From Sporosarcina sp. FSL K6-3457 (GTDB lineage: Bacteria; Bacillota; Bacilli; Bacillales_A; Planococcaceae), in NCBI RefSeq assembly GCF_038007285.1, contig NZ_JBBOWX010000001.1:1443501-1507500 (forward strand): a DNA stretch of 64,000 bases. Direction: 5' to 3'. Positions 34,231 to 43,347 of this stretch are shown in pieces. A model generated the notes under the pieces. The model saw nothing but the letters and a program-made list of their open reading frames with translations. It was not told the DNA's origin and did no database searches. The translations under genes and the position numbers were made by a program. Each line of letters opens with the position of its first letter. Position 1 is the stretch's first letter.

Positions 34231-34674
34231 TCAAATCTGATTGCTAATAAAAAAATGAACAAGCCACTCCGTATCAAGTGGACCATCTACAATTTCGTAG
34301 TATAGCAAAGAGTTTTGGATAATCAGGTTTTCATTGACAAGGATGCTTAAGGTATTTCCGTCTTTGTCTTGTAACTGAATACTGAACTCCTCGGTTTCGT
34401 CATTCGTATTTATTTCTTCGGGCTTTAATTTCCGGACATGGTAACCTTGAAGGAAGTTCAATAAACTGTCAATTTCGGAATGCTCATCGACATGCCATGT
34501 TTCACTGGTGTTTCCCGAAGTGGATGGTTTTGTGAAGAGTGCTGTGGTGAATGATGGATTCATGGTATTAAGAAGGTCCGTAAACTGCTTTTCGTTGTAG
34601 TCGTTGAACGACTGTATCATCGTATAGCTACCGCCAATGAGAATGGCAATGAGTAGGAATGCTCTCATTTTCAT
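34231..34674 (-). CDS. Exported or membrane-anchored protein of unknown function
   Basis: 147 aa with a hydrophobic N-terminal segment (about residues 3-17) and a polar beta-rich remainder ending in WLVHFFISNQI. AGGGGG is 8 nt before ATG 34674; the TTG at 34680 is too close. No family was recognised. The 230 bp between its stop and the Nudix genes hold only a hairpin GATAGAAAT/ATTTCTATC (34140-34185) that may end the transcript. Confidence 0.6.
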   Translation of the reverse strand: MKMRAFLLIAILIGGSYTMIQSFNDYNEKQFTDLLNTMNPSFTTALFTKPSTSGNTSETWHVDEHSEIDSLLNFLQGYHVRKLKPEEINTNDETEEFSIQLQDKDGNTLSILVNENLIIQNSLLYYEIVDGPLDTEWLVHFFISNQI

Positions 34675-34775
34675 AATCAATACCCCCTACATTTCGTTTC
34701 TGTAGTATACGCAGACGATAGTGGTTAGTATCGTGCTTGTGACTATAAAAAGTGTAAGATTGGAGGGATGAACAA

Positions 34776-35513
34776 TTGGTTCTAAGGAGAATAACGCTTC
34801 TTCAAGAAGAAGCATCAGGGAAAGAGGAATATCCTTTTTCTATACCTTCTATCCAATCCTTGACCGAATTGGATTTGACAAAGCGAGTGACCTTTTTTGT
34901 TGGCGAAAATGGTTCTGGCAAGTCGACATTGCTGGAGGGCATTGCAGACTTATGTGGGTTTAATCCAGCAGGTGGGGGTAGGAATAATACATATGATTTG
35001 GATGCATCGGAAAGTGTATTGAGTGAACATTTACGATTGTCATGGATGCCGAAAGTAACGAATGGCTTCTTCTTGCGGGCTGAATCATTTTATCATTATG
35101 CTTCTCATCTTGATGAGGTGGCAAGTCAACCAGGTGAGGCGTACCGTACTTATCAAAATTATGGTGGGAAATCACTACATCAGCAATCACATGGGGAATC
35201 ATTTTTGTCATTATTTCTAAATCGATTTCGAGGAAAAGCTATTTACCTACTCGATGAGCCAGAGGCCGCTCTATCACCCCAACGACAATTGACCTTTTTA
35301 CGTATCATGCATGATCTTGTTCGAGAGGAAGATTGCCAATTCATTATCGCGACGCATTCCCCGATTATTTTAGGTTATCCGGATGCGACAATATTAAGTT
35401 TTGATGATGGAGAAATCAAAGAAACGAACTACGAATCGACGGAGCACTATCAGATTACGAAATATTTTCTGGATCATCGAGAGAAGTTTTTGAAAGATAT
35501 TTTGAACGATTAA
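34776..35513 (+). CDS. AAA/ABC-type ATPase
   Basis: 245 aa, soluble. Walker A VGENGSGKST, an SHGESFL signature-like segment, Walker B IYLLDEPEAALS and the switch His in ATHSP. This is the compact AAA_21/AAA_23 type seen in stand-alone ATPases rather than transporters. TTG 34776 is the start: GGAGGG is 8 nt upstream and the nearby ATG is out of frame and closed. Function unknown. Confidence 0.86.
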   Translation: MVLRRITLLQEEASGKEEYPFSIPSIQSLTELDLTKRVTFFVGENGSGKSTLLEGIADLCGFNPAGGGRNNTYDLDASESVLSEHLRLSWMPKVTNGFFLRAESFYHYASHLDEVASQPGEAYRTYQNYGGKSLHQQSHGESFLSLFLNRFRGKAIYLLDEPEAALSPQRQLTFLRIMHDLVREEDCQFIIATHSPIILGYPDATILSFDDGEIKETNYESTEHYQITKYFLDHREKFLKDILND

Positions 35514-35556
35514 AAGAATGTTATACTAACTTCGATAGAATGGGAGGATGATGACG

Positions 35557-36042
35557 ATGACAAAAGAAGTTTTGCATGCGATTCAAGACGAATATCCAGA
35601 TGATTTTGCTTGGTGCTTTGGCTGTGGAAGATTGAATGAAGAGGGCTACCATTTTCGGACAGGCTGGCAAGGTGAGGAGACGGTGACGTTTTATGAACCG
35701 TCATCGAAGCATATCGCGATACCAGGCTTTGTTTATGGTGGGCTAATCGCTTCGCTTGTTGATTGTCATGGGACGGGTTCATGTGCACTGGCACTTCATC
35801 GGAAGAACGGGTACGAACCGGGTGGTGGGGAAGTGCCGCCGCGATTTGTTACGGCCTCGTTGAATGTCAATTATATGAAACCAACACCGCATGGAGCTTT
35901 GTTAAAGGCAGTTGGAAAAGTGGAAGAGATCCACCCGAAAAAATTTAAAGTGTCGGTGGAAGTATTTGCAGATGACACGCTTTGTGCGACAGGGGAAGTC
36001 GTAGGCGTAGTGATGCCGGCAACGTTTGTAAGTACTAAATAG
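35557..36042 (+). CDS. PaaI-family hot-dog thioesterase
   Basis: 161 aa. Hot-dog core with PGFVYGGLIASLVDCHGTG (active-site helix region) and VTASLNVNYMKPTP, and a CFGCG stretch near the start typical of this subgroup. Expected to hydrolyse acyl-CoA or a related thioester. GGGAGG is spaced correctly only to the third ATG (35557). Confidence 0.85.
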   Translation: MTKEVLHAIQDEYPDDFAWCFGCGRLNEEGYHFRTGWQGEETVTFYEPSSKHIAIPGFVYGGLIASLVDCHGTGSCALALHRKNGYEPGGGEVPPRFVTASLNVNYMKPTPHGALLKAVGKVEEIHPKKFKVSVEVFADDTLCATGEVVGVVMPATFVSTK

Positions 36043-36156
36043 TAATGTGTAAGCAGTCGATTGCTAAATGCAGTCGGCTTTTTTGCTGAAAATCCTATGA
36101 CTGACAATTACAATAATGTACAATTGACTAGACTATAGAAATAAGGGGAGATTACC

Positions 36157-36396
36157 ATGCTGGGTGCTATAATAATCGTTGCAATCGTCATGACTATTCC
36201 GATTACTGCAATTATTACAGATCATAATCGTAGAGTTGTGAAACTGAAAGCAGAATTTATTCGTGATGAAATTGAATTGGAAAAATTGAAGCAGCAGAAT
36301 TTCATTGTGGAGACGGAGAAAATGAAACTTGAACTGGAAAGAATGAAGCTAGATTATACAGCTGAGCAGAAGCATATTTTAGAACTTAAAAAATAA
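36157..36396 (+). CDS. Small membrane protein with coiled coil
   Basis: 79 aa: a membrane helix (about residues 2-20) and then a long charged helix with heptad pattern (EIELEKLKQQNFIVETEKMK). The layout resembles PspB-like small membrane proteins. AAGGGGAG precedes the ATG. It lies 12 nt before the DUF1992 gene. Confidence 0.68.
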   Translation: MLGAIIIVAIVMTIPITAIITDHNRRVVKLKAEFIRDEIELEKLKQQNFIVETEKMKLELERMKLDYTAEQKHILELKK

Positions 36397-36408
36397 GGGG
36401 GGCTATCG

Positions 36409-36798
36409 ATGAAGGACAATCATTTCATTCCACCGTACAATGACCTTATGGGAGATATTCTAAAAAAGCATACGGCAGAGGGCGGTATGGACAACTTGAA
36501 GGGGCAAGGAAAGCCGCTATCGCAAGACTATTTTTCTGGGGACACCTTTCAGCATTTCCAACGAATCGCGAAGGATGCCGGCTATAAGCCCCAATGGTTG
36601 AAGCTGCAGCATGACATTCGTGATGAAGTGATGGCCATTGCAGAAGGTTACGCTGCTAACCCAGCGGCAGATTGGGACAGTCAAATAGAAAAGTTAAACA
36701 GCAATATTTTTGCATACAATCAATCATGTCCGCCTCCTATGCAGAAAGGGTCTGTGTCACTTGCGACCATTCAAGCCGCAATCGATCGGTGGAAATAA
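36409..36798 (+). CDS. DUF1992 (DnaJ-homologue C28-like) protein
   Basis: 129 aa. The DUF1992 signature is visible: DNLKGQGKPL and a central GYKPQWLKLQHDIRDEV. Proteins of this family are small and cytosolic with unproven function. AAGGGGGGC precedes the ATG. It is in line with the small membrane protein and nagZ. Confidence 0.82.
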   Translation: MKDNHFIPPYNDLMGDILKKHTAEGGMDNLKGQGKPLSQDYFSGDTFQHFQRIAKDAGYKPQWLKLQHDIRDEVMAIAEGYAANPAADWDSQIEKLNSNIFAYNQSCPPPMQKGSVSLATIQAAIDRWK

Positions 36799-36816
36799 AA
36801 TCGAGGGGGAGTGAGG

Positions 36817-38085
36817 ATGAATCGTCATGGTACAGTCGTTTTTTGGGTTATCTGTTGTCTCTTGTTACTATCAGGATGTTTCCAATCAGCACCAAAGGAG
36901 AGTAGCAAAGACGAAAGTGAAACAATATCTCCGATGGTAGACTTTCCCGAAAAAGTGCCGGTTATTATCGAGCCACCCCAAATTGTCGTTTCACCGATTG
37001 ATGAGATGATTGGTCAAATGACATTGACGGAAAAGATTGGACAGCTTCTTATGATAGGAGTAGATGGAACGGTATTTTCGGACGAGATGGACAATCTTAT
37101 TCGAAATTATCATGTCGGTGGCGTGATTATGATGGGTAGAAATGTCTCGACAACGCCGGAAATGCTGCAGTTGATGAATGACATAAAAAAAGCAAATGAG
37201 CCGAACAAAATCCCTTTATTCATGTCTGTTGATGAAGAAGGAGGTAGGGTTTCAAGGTTGCCGGCAGGGATTCCTAAACTACCGGCAAGTGCAAAAATGG
37301 GTCAGCAATATGATGAAACAGTAAGTTATCGTGCTGGTAGTTATCTAGCTGAAGTGCTTCAGGAATTTGGCTACAATATGAATTTTGCACCTGTGTTGGA
37401 CATCAATAGTAATCCGAAAAACCCGGTGATTGGGGATCGATCATTGGGGACAGATTCCGGGCTAGTTTCAAGTTTAGGCATTGCGACTATGCGTGGTATG
37501 ACGGATAATGGCGTTATTTCAGTTGTTAAACATTTTCCGGGGCACGGGGATACAATTGTGGATTCACATAAGGCATTGCCGAAGGTGAAAACATCGTTGG
37601 AAAGGCTGCGAAAAGTGGAGCTTGTCCCTTTTCAACAAGCCATTGAAGCAGCTGCTGATGCTGTCATGGTCGCTCATATTTTATTCCCAGCACTTGATCC
37701 AGATTATCCTTCGTCCATGTCCAAAGCGATTATTACAGACCTATTGCGCAATGATATGCAATTTGAAGGCGTCGTTATCACAGATGATTTAACAATGGGC
37801 GCCATCGCGAATAACTATACCATTCCAGAAGCAGCAGTTCAGTCCTTCATTGCAGGAAGTGATTTGTTACTCATTGTGAACGGTTATGATAATCAAATCA
37901 ATACGGTTAATGCATTTGTGAAGGCTTTTGAGGCAGGAGACATTACGGAACAGCGGTTGAATGAAAGTGTAAAACGGATTTTGATACTCAAAGAGAAGTA
38001 TGATGTGACAGATGATGTCAAGGAGTCCGTTGATGTGGAAAAACTGAACGAGCTTTATCAAAAATTCATCATCCATTTGAAATAA
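36817..38085 (+). CDS. nagZ: Beta-N-acetylhexosaminidase, GH3 lipoprotein
   Basis: 422 aa. A signal peptide ends in lipobox LLSGC, so the enzyme is surface-anchored. GH3 motifs: SVDEEGGRVSRL, GDRSLGTD, KHFPGHGDT (substrate/catalytic His) and the nucleophile Asp in VITDDLTMGAI. It removes N-acetylglucosamine from muropeptides in cell-wall recycling. ATG 36817 is used; a GTG at 36811 is in frame but closer to GAGGGGG. Confidence 0.93.
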   Translation: MNRHGTVVFWVICCLLLLSGCFQSAPKESSKDESETISPMVDFPEKVPVIIEPPQIVVSPIDEMIGQMTLTEKIGQLLMIGVDGTVFSDEMDNLIRNYHVGGVIMMGRNVSTTPEMLQLMNDIKKANEPNKIPLFMSVDEEGGRVSRLPAGIPKLPASAKMGQQYDETVSYRAGSYLAEVLQEFGYNMNFAPVLDINSNPKNPVIGDRSLGTDSGLVSSLGIATMRGMTDNGVISVVKHFPGHGDTIVDSHKALPKVKTSLERLRKVELVPFQQAIEAAADAVMVAHILFPALDPDYPSSMSKAIITDLLRNDMQFEGVVITDDLTMGAIANNYTIPEAAVQSFIAGSDLLLIVNGYDNQINTVNAFVKAFEAGDITEQRLNESVKRILILKEKYDVTDDVKESVDVEKLNELYQKFIIHLK

Positions 38086-38148
38086 ATGAAACTTCCTTTT
38101 GTGTCATCCGTATAATTAAGAGACTAGAAAGAGTAGGAGGTTTTTTAT

Positions 38149-38475
38149 ATGGAAAGTAAGTATGATTCTTTTGATAATAAAGGATTGAAAATATTGGTAC
38201 ATGCGAGTGCTTTTTTCATGCCCTTTTTAGTACCATTTATTATTTACTTGGTTGTAGCGGATGCAGCAGTGAAAAGAGTAGCGGTTCAAGCTATTTTGTT
38301 TCAAGTTGTGATGGGGATATTGATTACCATTTCGATTGTGTTGAGTATCATCCTTATCGGCATTCCATTCCTTATTATATTTGGTTTGATGACGATTATT
38401 ATTCCGATAATGGGGATTATCAAGACGCTTAGTGGCGAAACGTATAATTATCCGATTGTTGGTAGATGGTTTTAA
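38149..38475 (+). CDS. DUF4870 membrane protein
   Basis: 108 aa with three hydrophobic segments and the family order: KILVHASAFFMPFLVP, then VAVQAILFQVV and a C-terminal NYPIVGRWF. Function of the family is unknown. GTAGGAGG precedes the ATG. Confidence 0.85.
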   Translation: MESKYDSFDNKGLKILVHASAFFMPFLVPFIIYLVVADAAVKRVAVQAILFQVVMGILITISIVLSIILIGIPFLIIFGLMTIIIPIMGIIKTLSGETYNYPIVGRWF

Positions 38476-38487
38476 GTGAATAAAGAG

Positions 38488-38526
38488 ACGCACTCCGTAA
38501 TGTGATTCATACGGAGTGCGTTTTTA
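38488..38526 (+). terminator. Terminator after the DUF4870 gene
   Basis: CGCACTCCGTA pairs with TACGGAGTGCG, followed by TTTTT. Confidence 0.9.
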
Positions 38527-38563
38527 ATATAGGAAATTGGGTTTGAAGGATAACTTATGTCAA

Positions 38564-38938
38564 TTATGATTTCAGTTTATCATTTAAAATGCTGTCCTCT
38601 AAGACAGAAAATTTATCTCCATAGACCTTCGTGATATGTACAGCCCCCCACGCACATAGTGCATCTAATATATTTTCCAAACTTAAACCGTATTCGCTCA
38701 GTTCATATTCTACTTTTGGCGGCACTTGGTTGTAAGCGATCCGGTTAATGACGCCATCTGCTTCTAACTCACGTAGTTGCTGCGTAAGCATTTTTTGCGT
38801 GATATCAGGCATGAGGCGCTTCAATTCGTTTGTTCGTTTTTTACCATGTGTTAAATGGCATAGAATGACACATTTCCACTTACCCCCGATGACTTCTAAT
38901 GTTGCTTCTACAGATATATTGTACTTCTTTTTTATCAT
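38564..38938 (-). CDS. HxlR-family transcriptional regulator
   Basis: 124 aa, winged helix: VIGGKWKCVILCHL, RTNELKRLMPDITQKMLTQQL and the wing RIAYNQVPPKVEYEL. HxlR proteins often sense electrophiles through an N-terminal Cys; here the usual Cys before VEATL is Ile, but a Cys pair sits in KCVILC. It is divergent from the MFS gene, which it probably controls. Confidence 0.9.
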   Translation of the reverse strand: MIKKKYNISVEATLEVIGGKWKCVILCHLTHGKKRTNELKRLMPDITQKMLTQQLRELEADGVINRIAYNQVPPKVEYELSEYGLSLENILDALCAWGAVHITKVYGDKFSVLEDSILNDKLKS

Positions 38939-38956
38939 TTATTATCCTCCTCGACT

Positions 38957-39035
38957 ATAGGAACCTGAGGGTACCTATATAACTTTTGGGTGCCTATCGT
39001 ACTTTAAAGTGCGTACTTTTCTTTTGGAACCCTAT
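38957..39035. promoter_or_regulatory. Repeated motif between HxlR gene and MFS gene
   Basis: GGGTACCTAT (38969) and GGGTGCCTAT (38988) are direct repeats 19 nt apart, a related GGAACCCTAT lies at 39026, and the dyad ACTTTAAAGT is at 39001-39010. Likely regulator binding sites; inferred from position. Confidence 0.4.
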
Positions 39036-39123
39036 GACTCATACTAACATTTGCCGGTGTATAACACGATTACTATTTTTTATTTTTGCAAAATAAAATG
39101 TCTAAGGAGTAGGAGAAGAAAAA

Positions 39124-40323
39124 ATGACTGTAGATAAAAAGAGAAGTATGTTTGCGCTGCTTGCGTTAGCGGTCAGTGCATTTGCAATTGGAACAACTGA
39201 GTTTGTGAGTGTAGGGCTGTTGCCGTTGATAGCGCACGACTTAGATATATCGGTGACAACAGCGGGATTGACTGTTTCACTGTATGCGGTAGGCGTAATG
39301 GTAGGTGCACCGATTTTAACATCGCTCACTTCAAGAATGCCACGGAAATCATTGTTGTTGTGGATTATGATAATCTTTATAGTTGGGAATGGCATTGCGG
39401 CGAGTGCAACAAGTGTTACCATTTTATTGGTCGCTCGTGTCATTGCAGCCTTTGCCCATGGTGTATTTATGTCGATTGGCTCGACAATTGCAGCTGATTT
39501 AGTGCCCGAAAATCGTAGAGCAAGCGCGATTTCAATCATGTTTACAGGACTCACTGTAGCGACGATTACAGGCGTTCCGTTTGGTACGTTCATTGGTCAG
39601 CAGTTTGGTTGGCGCTTTGCCTTTGTGGCAATTGTTGTCATAGGAATTGTCGGGTTTATCGCGAATAGTGTTCTTGTTCCATCAGATTTACGACAAAGTG
39701 CTCCGACAAGCATACGGGACCAAATGAAGCTTGTCACGAATGGTCGGATATTGCTGGTCTTGAGTATTACAGCGCTAGGGTATGGGGGAACGTTTGTCGT
39801 ATTCACCTACTTATCCCCATTACTTCAGACAATAACCGGATTTGGGCAAGGTACAATTGTGATAATCTTATTAGCTTATGGGGTCGCCATTGCGATTGGT
39901 AATATGATTGGCGGTAAGCTATCAAACAAAAATCCGATTCATGCGTTGTTTTATATGTTTATAGCACAAGCAATTGTACTACTCATTTTAACATTTACAG
40001 CACCATTCAAAGTCGTTGGTTTAGTCACGGTACTCTTCATGGGCTTGTTTGCATTCATGAACGTGCCTGGACTGCAAGTGTACGTCGTGATGTTAGCGGA
40101 ACGCTTTGTCCCAAGCGCAGTAGATGTTGCTTCAGCTATGAACATTGCTGCATTTAATGCAGGGATTGCCATCGGTGCGTATGTGGGCGGAGTGGTAACG
40201 GATTCGATAGGACTCATTCATACTGCTTGGATTGGCGCGATAATGGTTATGGTTGCGGCGCTATTAACAGGGGTTAGTCGAATGCTAGAAAGAAAAGATC
40301 AACAGCGATTGAAACTGTCTTAA
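39124..40323 (+). CDS. MFS transporter, AraJ/drug-efflux type
   Basis: 399 aa with twelve hydrophobic segments. The start SAFAIGTTEFVSVGLLPLIA is characteristic of the AraJ/YdhP group of major facilitator exporters. AAGGAGTAGGAG precedes the ATG. Divergent HxlR regulator suggests induction by a toxic compound. The stop is followed directly by an inverted copy of the structured repeat. Confidence 0.9.
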   Translation: MTVDKKRSMFALLALAVSAFAIGTTEFVSVGLLPLIAHDLDISVTTAGLTVSLYAVGVMVGAPILTSLTSRMPRKSLLLWIMIIFIVGNGIAASATSVTILLVARVIAAFAHGVFMSIGSTIAADLVPENRRASAISIMFTGLTVATITGVPFGTFIGQQFGWRFAFVAIVVIGIVGFIANSVLVPSDLRQSAPTSIRDQMKLVTNGRILLVLSITALGYGGTFVVFTYLSPLLQTITGFGQGTIVIILLAYGVAIAIGNMIGGKLSNKNPIHALFYMFIAQAIVLLILTFTAPFKVVGLVTVLFMGLFAFMNVPGLQVYVVMLAERFVPSAVDVASAMNIAAFNAGIAIGAYVGGVVTDSIGLIHTAWIGAIMVMVAALLTGVSRMLERKDQQRLKLS

Positions 40324-40515
40324 AATCAATTACGCCTTGGCGTAATTGCGTCCGAATTTTGAATTGCGCTTGCGCAATTAACTCCCCTCAAAATTTGTGA
40401 CATCCGCCGGAGGCTTAATTTGAATCAGCAGGGAAATGAAATTTTGCTGATTCGTATGCCTTTCTGCGTTTACCCTACAATTCATAGAAGCGGGGGGCTT
40501 CTGCTGATTCAAATT
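40324..40515 (-). repeat. Structured interspersed repeat, copy 4 (inverted)
   Basis: On the minus strand it reads GAATCAGCAGAAGC..., then TTAAGCCTCCGGCGGATGTC, a hairpin AATTTTGA/TCAAAATT around AATTGCGC/GCGCAATT, and CAATTACGCC/GGCGTAATTG (a perfect 10-bp stem). It lies between the MFS stop and the aldo-keto reductase start. Confidence 0.88.
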
Positions 40516-40536
40516 AAAAATGGAGGTCATTCAATC

Positions 40537-41364
40537 ATGAAAAACTTACAATCTACAACAACATTGCATAACGGTGTGGAAATGCCTTGGTTTGGTCTGG
40601 GCGTCTTTAAAGTGGAAGAAGGGCAGGAGCTCGTGAATGCAGTAAAAACTGCGATTGAATATGGCTATCGTAGTATTGATACGGCAGCTATTTATGGCAA
40701 TGAAGCAGGAGTCGGGCAAGGGACACGTGCAGCAAATGTTGCGAGGGAAGATCTATTTATCACGTCGAAGGTTTGGAATTCAGAACAAGGGTACGAGGCA
40801 ACACTTGCGGCATATGAAGAAAGCTTAACGAAGCTAGGATTGGATTATTTGGACCTCTATCTCATTCATTGGCCAGTAGCCGGTAAGTATAAAGAGACTT
40901 GGCTTGCATTGGAAACACTTTATAAAGAGGGACGGGTCAAAGCAATCGGGGTTAGTAACTTCCAAATTCCCCATCTTGAAGAGTTGATGAAAGATGCGGA
41001 AATTAAGCCAATGGTTAACCAAGTGGAGCTCCATCCACGTTTGACGCAAAAAGAACTACAAGCATTTTGTCAGCAACACGGCATTCAGTTGGGCGCATGG
41101 TCTCCGCTGATGCAAGGTCAGCTGCTTGATAATCCGGAACTTCAGAAGATTGCCGATAAACACGGAAAGTCTGTTGCCCAAATTATTTTACGTTGGGATT
41201 TACAAAATGGCGTCGTGACAATTCCGAAATCAACGAAAGCCCATCGTATTGCCGAAAACGCAACTGTGTTTGATTTTGAATTAACAGTAGAAGATATGAA
41301 GCAGATTGATAGCTTGAATCAGAATCAGCGTGTGGGTCCAGATCCGGATAACTTTGATTTTTAA
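40537..41364 (+). CDS. Aldo-keto reductase
   Basis: 275-aa NADPH-dependent reductase of the 2,5-diketo-D-gluconate reductase/YvgN type. Catalytic tetrad: Asp in SIDTA, Tyr in IYGNE, Lys in ITSKVW and His in LIHWP; the cofactor loop IPKSTKAHRI is intact. ATG 40537 follows GGAGG; the frame extends upstream only through the repeat element and is not part of the gene. Confidence 0.94.
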   Translation: MKNLQSTTTLHNGVEMPWFGLGVFKVEEGQELVNAVKTAIEYGYRSIDTAAIYGNEAGVGQGTRAANVAREDLFITSKVWNSEQGYEATLAAYEESLTKLGLDYLDLYLIHWPVAGKYKETWLALETLYKEGRVKAIGVSNFQIPHLEELMKDAEIKPMVNQVELHPRLTQKELQAFCQQHGIQLGAWSPLMQGQLLDNPELQKIADKHGKSVAQIILRWDLQNGVVTIPKSTKAHRIAENATVFDFELTVEDMKQIDSLNQNQRVGPDPDNFDF

Positions 41365-41371
41365 AACAAAC

Positions 41372-41402
41372 AAAATCCCTATCAATTTTGATAGGGATTT
41401 TA
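41372..41402 (+). terminator. Terminator after the aldo-keto reductase
   Basis: AAAATCCCTATCA pairs with TGATAGGGATTTT around ATTT. Confidence 0.88.
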
Positions 41403-41446
41403 CATTTTACAGAAATATTTACTGCTAACGATTTGAAATAATTGAC

Positions 41447-41464
41447 ACTTACCTATTAGTAAGT
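41447..41464. promoter_or_regulatory. Palindromic operator before the TetR gene
   Basis: ACTTAC-CTATTA-GTAAGT is a perfect inverted repeat overlapping TTGACA (41442-41447), 12 nt before the TetR start. It fits an autoregulatory TetR site. Confidence 0.55.
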
Positions 41465-41476
41465 TAGTATTTAGTT

Positions 41477-42049
41477 ATGGAAAATAGAAAATCACAAATT
41501 GTTGAGCTAGCACTCAGAAATATTCGAGAAAAGGGTTATTTATCTTTTAGTTATGATGATTTAGCGAAAGAACTTGGTGTAACGAAAGCAAGCATTCATT
41601 ATCATTTCATTAAGAAAGAGGATTTAGGTTTTGCCGTGTGTACAAAAATAAAAAAAGGACTAGAAAAATCTTATGTAGACATTGATCAAGCTCAAATCAA
41701 TTTTGAAGATAAACCATGGGAGTTTATGGCGAGTAGGGCTAAACAAATAGGAAACAATGAGGTATGTCCTTTATCGTCTTTACAGGCAGATTTTAATTTT
41801 TTGCCAGTTACTATGCAAGAGAGCATACAACAAATAAGTCAGATGGAAATAGATTATCTCAAAAAACTTCTTGAAGACATTAAAAAAGAGGGGAAACTTC
41901 AACCGACAATTGATACAGCAGCATTAGCTACGCTTCTTATATCTAGTGTAAAAGGTGCGCTGCAATATAGACGTGTAGTGGGAGAAGATTTAGTTTCTAC
42001 GGTATTTGATCAATTAAAACAGCTAGTCTATGGAAATAGTAAGTCATGA
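41477..42049 (+). CDS. TetR-family transcriptional regulator
   Basis: 190 aa. Helix-turn-helix at about residues 10-55 (YLSFSYDDLAKELGVTKASI, then HYHF). The C-terminal ligand domain resembles the YxaF/LmrA group. No ribosome site is obvious before the ATG, so translation may be leaderless-like or weak. It is 21 nt upstream of fabF, which it may control along with itself. Confidence 0.88.
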   Translation: MENRKSQIVELALRNIREKGYLSFSYDDLAKELGVTKASIHYHFIKKEDLGFAVCTKIKKGLEKSYVDIDQAQINFEDKPWEFMASRAKQIGNNEVCPLSSLQADFNFLPVTMQESIQQISQMEIDYLKKLLEDIKKEGKLQPTIDTAALATLLISSVKGALQYRRVVGEDLVSTVFDQLKQLVYGNSKS

Positions 42050-42070
42050 CGAATTTATTGGAGGTATTAT

Positions 42071-43306
42071 ATGAAACGTCGAGTGGTTGTAACGGGGTAT
42101 GGAGTCGTATCGCCATTAGGAAATGATGTTGATACGCTTTGGAATCATATTAAAGAAGGTAAATCTGGCATTAAGAAAATTGAGTCCGATGAATTCGCAG
42201 AAATTAACACGCGAATTGCTGGGATTGTAAATGATTTTGATGCAGAAAGCTACTTTGATAAAAAAGAATTAGGGAAATATGATTTGTTTGCGCAGTATGC
42301 CTATGCAGCAGCAAAACAAGCGATCGATCAATCTGGAATTGACCTTGATACTGTGAATAGGGAGCGCATCGGGGTTTATGTCGGATCAGGTATCGGTGGA
42401 ATCGATACTGTAATGGACAACCATAAACTTTTATTAGAAAAAGGTGTAAGGAGAGTTTCTCCATTTATGGCACCCATGATGATCAGTAATATGGCGGCGG
42501 GTATTATCGCGATTAAAAATGGTTTTAAAGGTCCGAGCTTTTCGCCAGTTTCTGCTTGTGCAACGGGGAACCACGCAATCGGTGAGGCTTACTTAAATAT
42601 TTTGCACGGCTATTCTGATGCCATTGTAGCAGGAGGCGCGGAAGCTTCGGTCAATCCGTTATCCTTTGCCGGATTCTCAAGAATGAGAGCCATGTCTACG
42701 TTAAATGATACACCCGAAAAGGCGAGTCGTCCTTTTGATGGTGGGCGCGATGGCTTCGTCATGTCAGAGGGGGCAGGTATTTTAGTACTTGAGGAATATG
42801 AACATGCTAAAAAACGAGGTGCAACCATCCTAGGCGAAATCGTAGGCTATGGCTCAACAACGGATGCCTTTCATATTACGTCTCCTGATTTTGACGGGGC
42901 GGCACGAGCCATGAAGTTGGCCTTAGAAATGGCACAAATTGACCCTACTAATATTGATTATATTAATGCGCATGGAACGAGCACACCTGAAGGCGATAAA
43001 TCAGAAACGAAAGCCATTAAAGCTATATTTGGTGCCCATGCTTATCAATTAAAGGTCAGCTCTACTAAATCAATGACTGGCCATTTATTCGGAGCCGCAG
43101 GTGGAATTGAGGCGATAATTACGCTGAAAAGTGTAGGGGAAGGTATTGTGCCTGCTACGATTAATTATCAAAATCCTGATGAAGAATGTGACTTGAATTA
43201 CGTTCCAAATAAAGCCATTCACATGGAGATAAACTATGCGATTTCAAACGGCTTTGGTTTCGGTGGCCATAATGCGGTACTTGTATTCAAAAAGTTCACA
43301 CGTTAA
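42071..43306 (+). CDS. fabF: Beta-ketoacyl-ACP synthase II
   Basis: 411-aa condensing enzyme of fatty-acid elongation. Catalytic Cys in SACATGNHAIG, His in NAHGTSTPEGD and His in KSMTGHLFGAAGG. GGAGG precedes the ATG. Unlike the usual fabH-fabF arrangement, it is paired with a TetR regulator, so it may be an accessory copy with special regulation; whether another fabF exists cannot be seen here. Confidence 0.92.
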   Translation: MKRRVVVTGYGVVSPLGNDVDTLWNHIKEGKSGIKKIESDEFAEINTRIAGIVNDFDAESYFDKKELGKYDLFAQYAYAAAKQAIDQSGIDLDTVNRERIGVYVGSGIGGIDTVMDNHKLLLEKGVRRVSPFMAPMMISNMAAGIIAIKNGFKGPSFSPVSACATGNHAIGEAYLNILHGYSDAIVAGGAEASVNPLSFAGFSRMRAMSTLNDTPEKASRPFDGGRDGFVMSEGAGILVLEEYEHAKKRGATILGEIVGYGSTTDAFHITSPDFDGAARAMKLALEMAQIDPTNIDYINAHGTSTPEGDKSETKAIKAIFGAHAYQLKVSSTKSMTGHLFGAAGGIEAIITLKSVGEGIVPATINYQNPDEECDLNYVPNKAIHMEINYAISNGFGFGGHNAVLVFKKFTR

Positions 43307-43347
43307 CTTGGAACGGCGTCTATTTTTACGAAGAGGCTTCATCTTTT

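Noticed and set aside
40420..40536. N-terminal extension of the aldo-keto reductase
   Set aside because: The extra 39 codons lie in the inverted structured repeat and the first ribosome site is at the ATG 40537.
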